A DNA stretch of 64,000 bases, from assembly GCF_024809975.1 (NCBI RefSeq), contig NZ_JANUDY010000004.1, forward strand, positions 372,001-436,000, in the 5' to 3' direction. Positions 46,272 through 57,124 of this stretch are shown in pieces. Source of the DNA: Comamonas sp. BIGb0152. Lineage in GTDB: Bacteria > Pseudomonadota > Gammaproteobacteria > Burkholderiales > Burkholderiaceae_C. Positions within the stretch are counted from its first letter, which is position 1. Each line of letters begins with the position of its first letter. The notes beneath the pieces were generated by a model. The model saw nothing but the letters and a program-made list of their open reading frames with translations, did no database searches and was not told where the DNA came from. A program made the position numbers and the translations under genes.

Positions 46272-47570
46272 TTATTGGTAGCTGCGCAGGATGCGGTCCG
46301 CTTCCTTCTGCGCATCCTTCATCGCTTGCGCCGAAGTCTTGGTGCCGTTCAGCGCAGCCTGCACCGCGTCGTTCAGCACCTTGGTCACGCGCTGGTTGTC
46401 ATGCGTGGAGAACTCGGCCACCGAGACGGGCAGCTGGTCGCGCGCGACCAGCGCTGGCGGGAAATCCTGGCCGTATTTCTTCAAGATGGGCGTGTCGTAG
46501 GCGGCGGGTGAGACGGCCACATAGCCGCTGTCCATGCTCCACTGCGCAGCGCGCTCGGGCTGGGTCACCCACTTGGCAAACTCAAAGGCGGCCTGCTGCT
46601 GCTCCTTGGGCGCCTTTTTAAAGATGTAGAAATTGCCGCCACCGGTCGGCGATCCGCCCTTGCGCACATGGCCGGCGATTTGGCCGACCCCGAAATCAAA
46701 CTTGGCGTTGGCCTTGATATTGGTCAGGTTGCCGGTGGTAGTGATGATGATCGCGGCCTTCTTTTCCAGGAAGTCCTTGGGGGTCGTGCCCCACTCGATC
46801 ACGCCCTTGGGATGTACGCCTTCCTTGGCCAGGTTGACCCAGAAGTCCAGCGCCTCAATCACCTTGGGGTTGTCGAAGGTCACCTTGGTGCCTGCCTCGT
46901 TGGCCAGCAGCACATCGTTGGGGGTGGTCAGGGTCTGCAGCATCCAGTAGGCAAAACCGGTCGACGGGATCTGGATGCCGTACTGGCTGACATTGCCGTT
47001 GGCGTCTTTCTTGCTGAGCTTCTTGGCCGCTTCGCCCAGCTCCTTCCAGGTGGCCGGGGCCTTGTTCGGGTCCAGGCCGGCTTCCTTGAAAGCATCCTTG
47101 TTGTAGTACATGACCACGGTGGAGCGCTGGAAAGGCACACCCCAGGTCTTGCCACCCGTCTGGCTGTTGGCCATGAACGCCGGGTAAAAGCCCTTGAGCC
47201 AGGCCTTGTCGGCATCAGTTTTGGCGAAGTCGTCAATCGGCACGATCGCGTCTTCATCGATCAAGGTGAACATATCGGTCGACAGCAGCACCGAGGTGGC
47301 CGGCGCCTTGCCCGATTTGTTGGCAGTGAGCGCCTTGACGATGGTCTCCTGGTAGGTGCCCGCGTAGATCGGGGTGATCTTGTACTGCGGATGCGCCTTG
47401 TTGAAATCATTGGCATAACCATCGATCACCTTGGTGATCGGGCCGCCCACAGCGACCGGGTAGTAGAAAGGCACTTCCAGCGGATCAGCCGCATGCGCCA
47501 GGCCGGCACCCAAGCCCAGCATGGCGACGGCCGAGGCGGCCAGGGTCTTCAAAAAAATATGGCGTTGCAC
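46272..47570 (-). CDS. ABC transporter substrate-binding protein, UgpB-like
   Basis: This is a periplasmic binding protein of 432 residues from the GTG at 47570, which has GAGGAG upstream and opens a signal peptide (FLKTLAASAVAMLGLGAGLAHA, cut near residue 27). The mature chain resembles UgpB: PFYYPVAVGGPITKVIDGYANDFNKAHPQY, YAGTYQETIVKAL and GVPFQRSTVVMYYNKDAFKEAG. Glycerol-3-phosphate or a related phosphodiester is the best guess, but CUT1 proteins vary widely in ligand and there is no ugpQ phosphodiesterase here. Confidence 0.88.
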   Translation of the reverse strand: MQRHIFLKTLAASAVAMLGLGAGLAHAADPLEVPFYYPVAVGGPITKVIDGYANDFNKAHPQYKITPIYAGTYQETIVKALTANKSGKAPATSVLLSTDMFTLIDEDAIVPIDDFAKTDADKAWLKGFYPAFMANSQTGGKTWGVPFQRSTVVMYYNKDAFKEAGLDPNKAPATWKELGEAAKKLSKKDANGNVSQYGIQIPSTGFAYWMLQTLTTPNDVLLANEAGTKVTFDNPKVIEALDFWVNLAKEGVHPKGVIEWGTTPKDFLEKKAAIIITTTGNLTNIKANAKFDFGVGQIAGHVRKGGSPTGGGNFYIFKKAPKEQQQAAFEFAKWVTQPERAAQWSMDSGYVAVSPAAYDTPILKKYGQDFPPALVARDQLPVSVAEFSTHDNQRVTKVLNDAVQAALNGTKTSAQAMKDAQKEADRILRSYQ

Positions 47571-47644
47571 GGAATCACTCCTCGGGTTATGCGCCTGCAC
47601 GCAGGCGCTGCACAAACAGTTCAGTCAAAGAAAAAGGGCTTGCC

Positions 47645-48670
47645 TCAGGCCATGCGCCGGCCATTGGCATCGAAGAAATGCATGTCTTCAGGGCGCCAGG
47701 CCAGGCGCAGCGCCTGCCCCACCGCTACCGCCTGCTGGCCGGGGGCCCGCACGGTAATCTGCTCGCTGCCAATCGCGCAACGCAGCACCACATCGGCGCC
47801 CAGGTATTCGGTACCGATGACCTGCGCATCCACGCCCTCAGCGCCCAGGCAATGCACCGCCTCGGGCCGCAGACCCAGCGATGCCGCGCCAGCTGGCACC
47901 GGCAGCTGCACCTGGCTGCCGGCAATGGCGCCTTCACTGAGCCGCAGCAGGTTCATCGCTGGCGTGCCGATAAAGCGCGCCGCAAAGGTGCTGGCAGGGC
48001 GGGCATACATCTCGCGCGGGGTCGCGCATTGCTCGACCCGGCCCTGGTGCAGCAGCACCACCTGGTCGGCCATGCTCATGGCTTCGGTCTGGTCATGGGT
48101 CACATAGACAACGGTCAGCCCCAGGCGCTGCTGCAGCTCGCGCAGCTCGGCACGCATCTCCTGGCGCAGCTGCGCGTCCAGGTTCGACAGCGGCTCGTCC
48201 ATCAGGCAGACATGGGCCTGGGCCACCAGGGCCCGGCCCAGCGCCACGCGCTGCTGCTGGCCGCCGGAGAGCTGGCCCGGCTTGCGCTCCAGCAGCTGCG
48301 ACAGCCCCAGCAGCTCGGCGGTGTCCTTCAGCCGCTGCGCAGCCTCGGCCTTGGACACCTTGCGCACCGCCAGCCCAAAGCCAATGTTCTCGGCCACCGA
48401 CAGATGCGGAAACAGCGCATAGTTCTGGAACACCATCGCAATGCCGCGCTGCGCCGGCGGCAACTGCGTCACATCGCGCCCCCCAATCAGCACCTGGCCG
48501 GCGCTGGCCGTCTCCAGCCCAGCGATGATGCGCAAGGTTGTGGATTTGCCGCAGCCCGACGGCCCAAGCAGCACGCAAAAGCTGCCTGGCGCGATCTGCA
48601 GATCGACCGAATGCAAGGCCTTGGTGTTGCCCCAGGATTTGGCAACCTGCCGTAACTCAATAGATGACAT
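47645..48670 (-). CDS. ABC transporter ATP-binding protein, UgpC/MalK type
   Basis: This 341-residue ATPase powers the CUT1 importer. Walker A is LLGPSGCGKST, the Q-loop is MVFQNYALFPHLSV, the signature is LSGGQQQRVALGRAL and Walker B is CLMDEPLSNLD, with the H-loop in VTHDQTEAM. The last 110 residues form a TOBE-type regulatory domain, as in UgpC/MalK. It is the first gene of the operon ATPase - binding protein - permease - permease. Confidence 0.93.
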   Translation of the reverse strand: MSSIELRQVAKSWGNTKALHSVDLQIAPGSFCVLLGPSGCGKSTTLRIIAGLETASAGQVLIGGRDVTQLPPAQRGIAMVFQNYALFPHLSVAENIGFGLAVRKVSKAEAAQRLKDTAELLGLSQLLERKPGQLSGGQQQRVALGRALVAQAHVCLMDEPLSNLDAQLRQEMRAELRELQQRLGLTVVYVTHDQTEAMSMADQVVLLHQGRVEQCATPREMYARPASTFAARFIGTPAMNLLRLSEGAIAGSQVQLPVPAGAASLGLRPEAVHCLGAEGVDAQVIGTEYLGADVVLRCAIGSEQITVRAPGQQAVAVGQALRLAWRPEDMHFFDANGRRMA

Positions 48671-48804
48671 CGCGCCAGTGTATGAAAGCGCGATGACAAT
48701 TTGTTTACAAGCTTTCCCTTAGCTGACAAGGCGCTCCAGGTAAGGCGGGTCTATCCACCCTCGAGATTTGCTTACAACCATGACAGATGCTGCGGTGCAG
48801 CACA

Positions 48805-49389
48805 TTAAACCGTGGTCGTCAGAAATTCGATGCTGTCATTGGTCGCCAAATCCACCCGTAGCCAATCAGACTCAGGAAGTCCTGGCTCCCCAAAGGAGTG
48901 AACATGCACGCGGCAGCGATCGGGGTGCCAGCGGTTCCACAACAATGAGCACTGAATACGGTTCTCGCCATTGCCCATTCTTGCAATGGCTTGGTGCTGT
49001 CCATTGACTGCGCAGTGCAGCTGAACACCTTGCCAGTGCGGCGCTGTATACACTTGCGAATCTTCCGCAGGGTCATCACCATCGTCTTGCAGCATTTGCG
49101 CTTCTTGCCGCTGCAAGTCCTCTGCCATGGCGATTTCTGTAGGAGGTGTTGGGTGCTCACTCTCTATCAGAGTGACCACCAAGCGGTCATCTTTTTTTAT
49201 CGGATGAAAATCTCCCCAATGCGCATGCGCCTTGCGTCCATCCAATATTTCATACATCCCAGACGCATAAATATCCGCAAGCACTTCGCCGTCAGCAGAC
49301 ATACCCAGTAGCAGCGAATACATCAGCGCCTGATCTATGCCAACACGCCATAGCAGCGTTCCATTCAACTCGACTTGCAGACAACGCAT
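48805..49389 (-). CDS. Hypothetical protein
   Basis: I do not recognise this 194-residue protein. The ATG at 49389 has GGGAG eight bases before it, supporting a real gene. The product is soluble and acidic, without signal peptide or membrane segment, with beta-rich segments such as LQVELNGTLLWRVGID and a C-terminal WLRVDLATNDSIEFL. An acidic linker (DLQRQEAQMLQDDGDDPAEDS, positions about 91-111) splits it into two halves, which might be separate small beta domains. Slightly lower GC than its neighbours. The surroundings say nothing about function. Confidence 0.65.
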   Translation of the reverse strand: MRCLQVELNGTLLWRVGIDQALMYSLLLGMSADGEVLADIYASGMYEILDGRKAHAHWGDFHPIKKDDRLVVTLIESEHPTPPTEIAMAEDLQRQEAQMLQDDGDDPAEDSQVYTAPHWQGVQLHCAVNGQHQAIARMGNGENRIQCSLLWNRWHPDRCRVHVHSFGEPGLPESDWLRVDLATNDSIEFLTTTV

Positions 49390-49431
49390 CGGCACATCTC
49401 CCTTCTCGTGTTCATGCGCCAGCGTAGCCTG

Positions 49432-49626
49432 CTAGAGCCAGCGCGCAATCCCGGCCGCCATCAAGCTCAGCACCACCGTCGTCGCAATCGGCAGCCACAG
49501 GGTTCTGCCAAACAGCCGGATCTCAAAATCCCCCGGCAAGCGCCCCAGCCCCAGCTTGCGCAGCAGGGCGGCAAAGCCGTTGAGCAGCAAGAGCGCGAGG
49601 AAAATCACAATCAGCCAGCGGATCAT
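49432..49626 (-). CDS. DUF2905 family small membrane protein
   Basis: This is a 64-residue protein with two predicted membrane helices: IRWLIVIFLALLLLNGFAAL and the C-terminal LPIATTVVLSLMAAGIARWL. Between them lies the family signature LGRLPGDFEIRLFGRT. The ATG at 49626 has GGAGG nine bases before it; a longer frame to 49782 exists but is not supported. Function unknown. It lies 37 bases downstream of the amidohydrolase gene and may share its transcript. Confidence 0.85.
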   Translation of the reverse strand: MIRWLIVIFLALLLLNGFAALLRKLGLGRLPGDFEIRLFGRTLWLPIATTVVLSLMAAGIARWL

Positions 49627-49663
49627 CGCAGCGCCTCCGGCAGGGTAGTGGGTGGGAAAGCCA

Positions 49664-51277
49664 TCATGCGGCGCGGTACACCTGCTCGCCGGCAATCCAG
49701 GTTGCTTGCACGCGCAGGCGGCCAATGTCGGCGGTGGGCACGCTGAAGATATCGCCGTCCAGCACCGCAAAACTGGCTTCAAAGCCGGGGGCGATCTGGC
49801 CGAGCTGGCCCTCGAACGGCGAGAGGCTGGCCGCGCGTGCGGTGTAGAGCAGCAGGGCCTGCGCCACCGTCAGCGCCTGGCTGTCGACAATGGGCGCACC
49901 GTTGTAGGCACGGCGCTGCACGGCAGCCTGGATGGAGACAAACACATTGTCCGGATCGGCCCAGGTGGTGGCCGGGGCGTCGGATGACAGCGCCACATGG
50001 TCGATCTCGTCATAGAAGGTCTTGAGCGCGTAGGACTGGTCAAACTCCGATGCAACCAGGTTCTCGGTATAGGCCTCGTACTCGGCAAACATAAAGATGA
50101 TCTGCGTGGCCACGCCCCACTGCATGGGCATGGCGTTCATCTGTGCGATCTGCGCGGGCTTGAGCAAGGTGGCGTGCTCCAGCCGCACCGATGGAATACC
50201 GCAGGGCAGCCAGGGCTGCTTGTCAGCAAAAAAGTCGATCACCAGCTGCAAGGCCGCATCGCCCATCGCATGCACCGCCATCTGCGCGCCGTTGGCCACC
50301 GACCATTCATAGGCCTGCGCCAGCGCCGCGCTGCTGAGCAAGGACATGCCGAACAGGCTGCCGCTGTGCTTGTAGGCACAGCTGCACCAGGCCGTCTTGC
50401 CGGAGATGGAGCCATCGGCAAACAGCTTGATGCCGGCGATCTTCACCCGGCCGTCCTTTTGCGCGGCCTCTAGCCCCGCCCGCAAATCGCCTTTGCAAGG
50501 CTCCCAAGAAAAATACAGCGCCGCCTGCTGCTTGAAGCCAGCCTGGGCCGCATCGCGGTAGACATCGAGGTGGTGGAAAGGCTGGGTGAAGGCCATCATG
50601 TCGGTGACCGCCACAATGCCGCGCTCGCTAAAGCGCTGCGAGGTGCGCGCCAGGCTGCCCACCGCCTGCGCGTAATCCAGCACCGCCTTGGCGCGTTGCA
50701 CCACGCTGTTGGCGGCCAGCTCGGTCAAAACACCATTGGGCGTGCCATCGGCATCGCGGCCAAAGTGGCCGCCAATGGGATCGGGCGTGTCCTTGCCAAT
50801 GCCCGCCAGCGCCAGCGCACGGCTGTTGCAAATGCCCGAATGGCAATCAGATCGGCCCACATACACCGGCTGCGTGGTCGATACCAGATCCAGGTCATGG
50901 CGGGTGGGCGTGCGCCCCTCTTTCAGCTTGGACTCGTCGTAACCCCATCCCTCAATCCAGTCATTGGGCCCCAGCCCCGCCTTGGGGTGGTTTTTCAGCG
51001 CCGCAATCAGCCCCGGAATATCTTCAACCAGCGGCACCGTGCAAGGCACCGCATCGACGATCTGCGACAAAAAGGTAGGGTGCGTATGCACATCGATAAA
51101 CCCCGGCACCACCGTGCGCCCCTGCAAATCCACCTCACTGTCCGCCACCGGCTGCGACGCATCGCCCACATGCCCCACCCAGCGCACCAGCCCATCCTCC
51201 ACCACAAAAGCCGTCGCGAAATCGCTCTCGCTGCGGCCGGTAAAAACATGGGCATGGGTGAACAGACAAGAGGGCAT
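49664..51277 (-). CDS. YtcJ-like amidohydrolase
   Basis: This is a 538-residue metal-dependent hydrolase of the amidohydrolase 3 family. The metal ligands are seen in DVHTHPTFL (HxH), IKLFADGSISGKTAW with its likely bridging residue, VHAMGDAAL, LEHATLL and the terminal Asp in SSDAPATTWADP. The frame stays open to 51592 but the ATG at 51277 (MPSCLFTHAHVFTG) fits the family start. It has no signal peptide. Substrate unknown; members hydrolyse varied exocyclic amides. A long palindromic element lies in its upstream region. Confidence 0.87.
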   Translation of the reverse strand: MPSCLFTHAHVFTGRSESDFATAFVVEDGLVRWVGHVGDASQPVADSEVDLQGRTVVPGFIDVHTHPTFLSQIVDAVPCTVPLVEDIPGLIAALKNHPKAGLGPNDWIEGWGYDESKLKEGRTPTRHDLDLVSTTQPVYVGRSDCHSGICNSRALALAGIGKDTPDPIGGHFGRDADGTPNGVLTELAANSVVQRAKAVLDYAQAVGSLARTSQRFSERGIVAVTDMMAFTQPFHHLDVYRDAAQAGFKQQAALYFSWEPCKGDLRAGLEAAQKDGRVKIAGIKLFADGSISGKTAWCSCAYKHSGSLFGMSLLSSAALAQAYEWSVANGAQMAVHAMGDAALQLVIDFFADKQPWLPCGIPSVRLEHATLLKPAQIAQMNAMPMQWGVATQIIFMFAEYEAYTENLVASEFDQSYALKTFYDEIDHVALSSDAPATTWADPDNVFVSIQAAVQRRAYNGAPIVDSQALTVAQALLLYTARAASLSPFEGQLGQIAPGFEASFAVLDGDIFSVPTADIGRLRVQATWIAGEQVYRAA

Positions 51278-51416
51278 GGCAAGGGGCGCAAAAGCAAAGG
51301 CGGCAAAGAAGCCGCCATTGTCCGCGATTGCAGTAACCACCCAACAAACCGCTGCCCCCGGATGTTCAAAACAACCAACCACGCAGCAAGCGCAGCGCCC
51401 GCACCACCACCACCCA

Positions 51417-51510
51417 TGGCGAGATGGGCGCGTAGGCGCGGCGTCGGGGGCGCAGACAATATGCCGGTATGGCAAGCCCCCGCAACAAAGCCTACGCGCC
51501 CATATCGCCA
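51417..51510. repeat. Long imperfect palindrome (REP/MITE-like element)
   Basis: The 21 bases at 51417-51437 and the 21 bases at 51490-51510 are reverse complements with one mismatch; the core ATGGGCGCGTAGGC is exact. Inside, CGGGGGC (51445-51451) pairs with GCCCCCG (51476-51482) and GCC/GGC closes a small apical loop. The whole folds as a two-stage hairpin of about 94 bases. It lacks a T-run and encodes nothing, so it is not a simple terminator. It resembles interspersed extragenic palindromes, but I cannot count copies from one window. Confidence 0.7.
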
Positions 51511-51596
51511 CCCCAAAACGAAGACCATCTACGCCCCAACCAATGACAGCACCGCCAGGGCAGTCACCCCACAAAAAATGGCCAATAAACAAAAAG

Positions 51597-51620
51597 AAAG
51601 GCCATCCGAAGATGGCCTTT
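51597..51620 (-). terminator. Rho-independent terminator of the BCCT gene
   Basis: AAAGGCCATC and GATGGCCTTT form a perfect 10-base stem around a four-base loop, which reads TTCG on the minus strand. An A-rich run on its left gives a T-rich tract downstream on the minus strand. It lies 10 bases beyond the stop of the BCCT gene. Confidence 0.88.
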
Positions 51621-51630
51621 CAATCAACAT

Positions 51631-53736
<2,106 letters not shown>

Positions 53737-54083
53737 AGGTACACCAGGAACGGGGCGAGCCTCTTCTTTGGCAGGCGCGCCACAACAGCGCCCCCCTGCT
53801 CCCCATGAGCCATGGTCCGGCGCTGCAAACCTATCAGTATGCAATAAGCATTAGAAAACTTCTATGCGGTTGCAATTATTGTCAATCCGCAGCAATCCCT
53901 AGATGGCTGGCACCAGGGCCTGGCTGGGTCGGCCCCGGGTGGCGGGCCCTCTGCAGCCGCCCCACCGACAGATGGGCGTTGCGCTGGCTATCCCGGCCTC
54001 TTGCTTGCATTAGGCCATGAGAAAAAACGCCGGCCATGGACTGTTGCATATTAGCAACGCCATACCGCACAGCGCTGGTCCGC
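53737..54083. other. Intergenic region between BCCT gene and ABC permease gene
   Basis: No gene seen. The BCCT side (about 53840-53890) is AT-rich and includes TTGACA on the minus strand (53885-53880) and a TAGAA-N3-TTCTA palindrome (53852-53864), probably part of the BCCT promoter. The other side holds GTTGC-N6-GCAAC (54043-54058), 26 bases past the permease stop on the minus strand. It is followed there by a T-run (54031-54036) 6 to 12 bases further on, so a weak terminator is possible. Confidence 0.4.
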
Positions 54084-54986
54084 TCAGCGCTGCACGCCCC
54101 AGCGCTTGACGGTGACCCGTTCGAGCGGGTGAAAGCCCAGGTTCTCGACCAGCAGGCCAATGATGATCACCAGTGCCAGCCCGGCAAACACCTGGTCGGT
54201 GTAGAGCTCGTTGCGGCTTTGGAAGATATACCAGCCCAGGCCGCCCTTGCCTGAGGAGGCGCCAAACACCAGCTCGGCGGCAATCAGGGTGCGCCAGGCA
54301 AAGGCCCAGCCAATCTTCAGCCCCGAGAGGATGGAGGGCAGCGCGGCAGGCACCAGGATCTGCAGCACATAGCGCGCGCCGCGCAGGCCGTAGTTGCGGC
54401 CGGCCATGCGCAAGGTCTCCGGCACCGCCTGAAAACCGGCATAGGTGGCCAGCGCCAGCGGCCAGAGCACGGAATGCACCAGCACCGCCAGCAAGCTGGC
54501 CTGCCCCAGGCCCAGCCACAGCAAGGCCAGGGGCAAGAGCGCAATGGCGGGCAGCGGGTTGAACATGCTGGTCAAGGTGGTCAGCACGTCGCGGCCCCAT
54601 TGGCTCGATACCGCCAGCACCGTCAGCAGCAAGGCCCCGGCCACACCCAGCAGATAGCCCTGCAGCAAGATGCCCAGCGATATCGCCGCCTTGCCCAGCA
54701 GTGCGCCGTTGCCCAGCTCGCGCAGCAAGGTGGCTGCTGTCTGGCCAAAGGTGGGCAGCAGCAGGTCGTTGTCCTGCCAGCGCGCTGCCAGCTCCCAGGC
54801 CAGCGCCAGCAGCGCCAGGATGAGGGCCTTGCGCAGTGCCGGGTGCTGCAGCAGCCGCCGGGCCAGCGGCAGGCGTCGCACCGTCAGCTGCGCGGGCGCA
54901 TCGGGCAGCGGGTATTCCGCCTCGGGCCGGATCGGCGGCAGGGCCTTGGCATCGCCAGGCCATGCAGAAAGGGGGGTGGATGCCAT
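54084..54986 (-). CDS. ABC transporter permease, sulfonate/taurine type (SsuC-like)
   Basis: This is a 300-residue inner-membrane permease of the nitrate/sulfonate/taurine group with about six hydrophobic segments. The cytoplasmic loop that meets the ATPase is visible as AVPETLRMAGRNYGLRGARYVLQILVPAALPSILSGLKIG (residues about 178-217). The start ATG at 54986 adds an N-terminal tail of about 50 residues, longer than E. coli SsuC. It is the last gene of the TauD-like operon, 19 bases after the ATPase gene. Confidence 0.9.
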   Translation of the reverse strand: MASTPLSAWPGDAKALPPIRPEAEYPLPDAPAQLTVRRLPLARRLLQHPALRKALILALLALAWELAARWQDNDLLLPTFGQTAATLLRELGNGALLGKAAISLGILLQGYLLGVAGALLLTVLAVSSQWGRDVLTTLTSMFNPLPAIALLPLALLWLGLGQASLLAVLVHSVLWPLALATYAGFQAVPETLRMAGRNYGLRGARYVLQILVPAALPSILSGLKIGWAFAWRTLIAAELVFGASSGKGGLGWYIFQSRNELYTDQVFAGLALVIIIGLLVENLGFHPLERVTVKRWGVQR

Positions 54987-55005
54987 CGGGGTCTCTTTTC
55001 TGGTA

Positions 55006-56001
55006 TCAGGCCACGCGGCGCAAGCCGGTGGCTGCGCTGCTGCTGGTGTCACCGGCGGTCTGCGCGCCGGCCCGCTCTTCATCGAACAGCAGCCGGTGGA
55101 TGCGCTGGTGCGCGGCCTCGAACTCGGCGCTGCCGCCGCTGGCCAGGCCAAAGGCATGGGTGTTGATCTCTGCCCGCAGCCGCCCCGGGTGGGGCGAGAG
55201 GATGGCCACGCGGCTGCCCACCACCAGCGCCTCCTCGATCGAATGGGTGACAAACACCAAGGTAAAACGCAGCTCCTCCCACAGCGCCAGCAGCTCCTCT
55301 TGCATGCGGCGGCGCGTGAGGGCATCGAGCGCAGCAAAGGGCTCGTCCATCAGCAGCACCTTGGGGTGCATGGCCAGCGCACGGGCAATGGCCACGCGCT
55401 GCTTCATGCCGCCCGACAGCTGGTGCGGGTGCACATCGGCAAAGCGGCTCAGCCCCACTTTTTCCAGGTAAAGGTCAGCACGTTCACGCGCCTCGGCCTT
55501 GCCGGTGCGGCGCGAGGCCAGCAGCGGAAACATGACGTTCTCGCGCACCGTCTTCCAGGGCGGCAGCTGGTCAAACTCCTGGAACACCATGACACGGTCA
55601 GGCCCGGGGCCCTGCACCTGGGCACCTCCCAGGCGGATAGCGCCTTCACTGACCGGCACAAAACCGGCCATGGCCTTGAGCAGGGTCGATTTGCCGCAGC
55701 CCGACGCCCCCAACAGCACAAAGCGCTCGGCCGCATGCACCTGCAAGCTCACCTGGTGGGTGGCGCGCAGCACCCTCGCACCCGTCACATAGTCGATGCT
55801 GACCCGATCGACCTCCAGCAAGGCAGTGCTGGCGGACACCTGCTGGCTGGGCACTGGCGGGCTGGTGCTAACACGGCTGATCAGGCGGTCAGCCAGCTCG
55901 GCCTCGGCCAGGCTGGCATAAGGCTCGGCGGCGCTGCGCAGCCAACTGCCCCGCGACAGGGCAACATCGCCATCTTGCGCAAAGGCGTAGGGCCAGCGCA
56001 T
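55006..56001 (-). CDS. ABC transporter ATP-binding protein, sulfonate/taurine type (SsuB/TauB-like)
   Basis: This is a 331-residue ATPase. Walker A is LLGASGCGKST, the Q-loop is MVFQEFDQLPPWKTV, the signature is LSGGMKQRVAIARAL and Walker B is LLMDEPFAALD, followed by VTHSIEEAL. It carries an unusual N-terminal extension of about 60 residues (MRWPYAFAQDGDVALSRG onward) before the ABC domain. The ATG at 56001 lies one base after the binding-protein stop, so the extension is really in frame and coupled; a start further in would have no obvious support. Confidence 0.9.
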   Translation of the reverse strand: MRWPYAFAQDGDVALSRGSWLRSAAEPYASLAEAELADRLISRVSTSPPVPSQQVSASTALLEVDRVSIDYVTGARVLRATHQVSLQVHAAERFVLLGASGCGKSTLLKAMAGFVPVSEGAIRLGGAQVQGPGPDRVMVFQEFDQLPPWKTVRENVMFPLLASRRTGKAEARERADLYLEKVGLSRFADVHPHQLSGGMKQRVAIARALAMHPKVLLMDEPFAALDALTRRRMQEELLALWEELRFTLVFVTHSIEEALVVGSRVAILSPHPGRLRAEINTHAFGLASGGSAEFEAAHQRIHRLLFDEERAGAQTAGDTSSSAATGLRRVA

Positions 56002-56002
56002 C

Positions 56003-57124
56003 TCAGTTCCCCCCGGAGATGCGGGGGTCGTCAAAGAAATAGTCGCGCACCGATTCGGGCTTGGTCTTGATCACCCCTACCCGCTGCAGGAACTGGCCCA
56101 GGCCTACGGTGTTCTGCGGCTGGATGGTGAACTGCACCTGCGGGTTCTTGATGATCTGCAGCACCAGGTTGCGGTCGACCTTGCCGCCGCCACCGCTCTT
56201 CAAAAAGATATCAGCCGCCTGCTCGGGGTTGGCCTGCACAAAGCGGGCCGATTCATCAAGCGCATCAAGGAAGGCGCGGTAGGTCTTGGGGCTTTCCTGG
56301 CGGAATTTCTCGGTGGCGTAGAGCACGGTGGACGAGGCGGGCCCGCCCAGCACCTCGTAGCTGTTGAGCACAATACGCGCATTAGGATTACCCGCCAGCT
56401 CCACCTCCTGGAATGGCGGATTGCCAAAGTGCGCGGTGATCTCGGTGCCGCCCTTGATGATGGCCGCTGCGGCATCGGGGTGCGGCAAGGCCACCTGCAG
56501 CTTGTCGAGCCGCTGGTAATGCTGCTCGCCCCAGAGCTTGGCCGAGGCGTACTGCAGCACCCGCGACTGCACCGAAACACCAACGGCCGGCGTGGCAATG
56601 CGGTCCTTGTCGGTAAAGTCGGCAATGGTCTTGACCTGCGGGTTGTTGCTGACCAGGTAATAGGGGAAGTTGCCCAAGGATGCCACGCCCTTGACATTCT
56701 GCTTGCCCTTGGTGCGGTCCCAGAGGGTGAACAACGGGGCCACACCAGCGCCGCCAATATCGACATTGCCCGAGAGCAGCGCATCATTGACCGCCGGGCC
56801 GCCCGAGAACTGCAGGTAGCTGACCTTGATATCCACACCCTGGGCCTTGCCCTGCTTTTCAATGAACTGCTGGTCTTGCGCCACATTCAGCAGCAGGTAA
56901 ACGATGCCGTACTGCTGCGCAATGCGCAGCTGGCCTTCTGCCGCCTGCGCGCCACCGGCGCTTACGCCCCAGAGCACGGCGGTGGCGGCCAGCACGGCGG
57001 CGGCATGTTTGCTGGCAGCTCCCAGGCCGGAGCTGCGGGCGGTGGCAGCGGGGCTGCCAGAAGGTGTCGAGGCCTTTTTGCCGGGCTGCTGGTTGCGCAG
57101 CGCCCATGGTTTGCGGATGTTCAT
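56003..57124 (-). CDS. ABC transporter substrate-binding protein, sulfonate/taurine type (SsuA/TauA-like)
   Basis: This is a 373-residue periplasmic binding protein of the NMT1/SsuA group. A long, basic N-terminal leader (about 40 residues) precedes a hydrophobic stretch AAAVLAATAVLWGVSAGGAQA, giving cleavage near residue 61; the true start may be internal. The mature chain has QLRIAQQYGIVYLLLNVAQD, SGGPAVNDALLSGNVDIGGAGVAP and GGTEITAHFGNPPFQEVEL. The ligand is probably an alkane- or arylsulfonate, given the neighbouring dioxygenase. Between it and that dioxygenase gene lies a 34-codon ORF ending Cys-Cys. Confidence 0.88.
   Translation of the reverse strand: MNIRKPWALRNQQPGKKASTPSGSPAATARSSGLGAASKHAAAVLAATAVLWGVSAGGAQAAEGQLRIAQQYGIVYLLLNVAQDQQFIEKQGKAQGVDIKVSYLQFSGGPAVNDALLSGNVDIGGAGVAPLFTLWDRTKGKQNVKGVASLGNFPYYLVSNNPQVKTIADFTDKDRIATPAVGVSVQSRVLQYASAKLWGEQHYQRLDKLQVALPHPDAAAAIIKGGTEITAHFGNPPFQEVELAGNPNARIVLNSYEVLGGPASSTVLYATEKFRQESPKTYRAFLDALDESARFVQANPEQAADIFLKSGGGGKVDRNLVLQIIKNPQVQFTIQPQNTVGLGQFLQRVGVIKTKPESVRDYFFDDPRISGGN

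Larger units (their letters stand above)
51278..51630. other. Intergenic region with palindromic element and terminator
   Basis: This 353-base gap between the BCCT gene and the amidohydrolase has no convincing gene. It holds the BCCT terminator (51597-51620) and the long hairpin at 51417-51510. The minus-strand open frame through it reads into the amidohydrolase but looks non-coding. Confidence 0.55.

Noticed and set aside
48785..48799. Small hairpin as terminator of the unknown gene at 48805-49389
   Set aside because: TGCTGC/GCAGCA gives a short stem but no T-run on the minus strand.
51278..51592. Upstream extension of the amidohydrolase by 105 codons
   Set aside because: The added sequence is Cys/Trp/Gly-rich, crosses the long palindrome and is not like the family, whose usual start fits the ATG at 51277.
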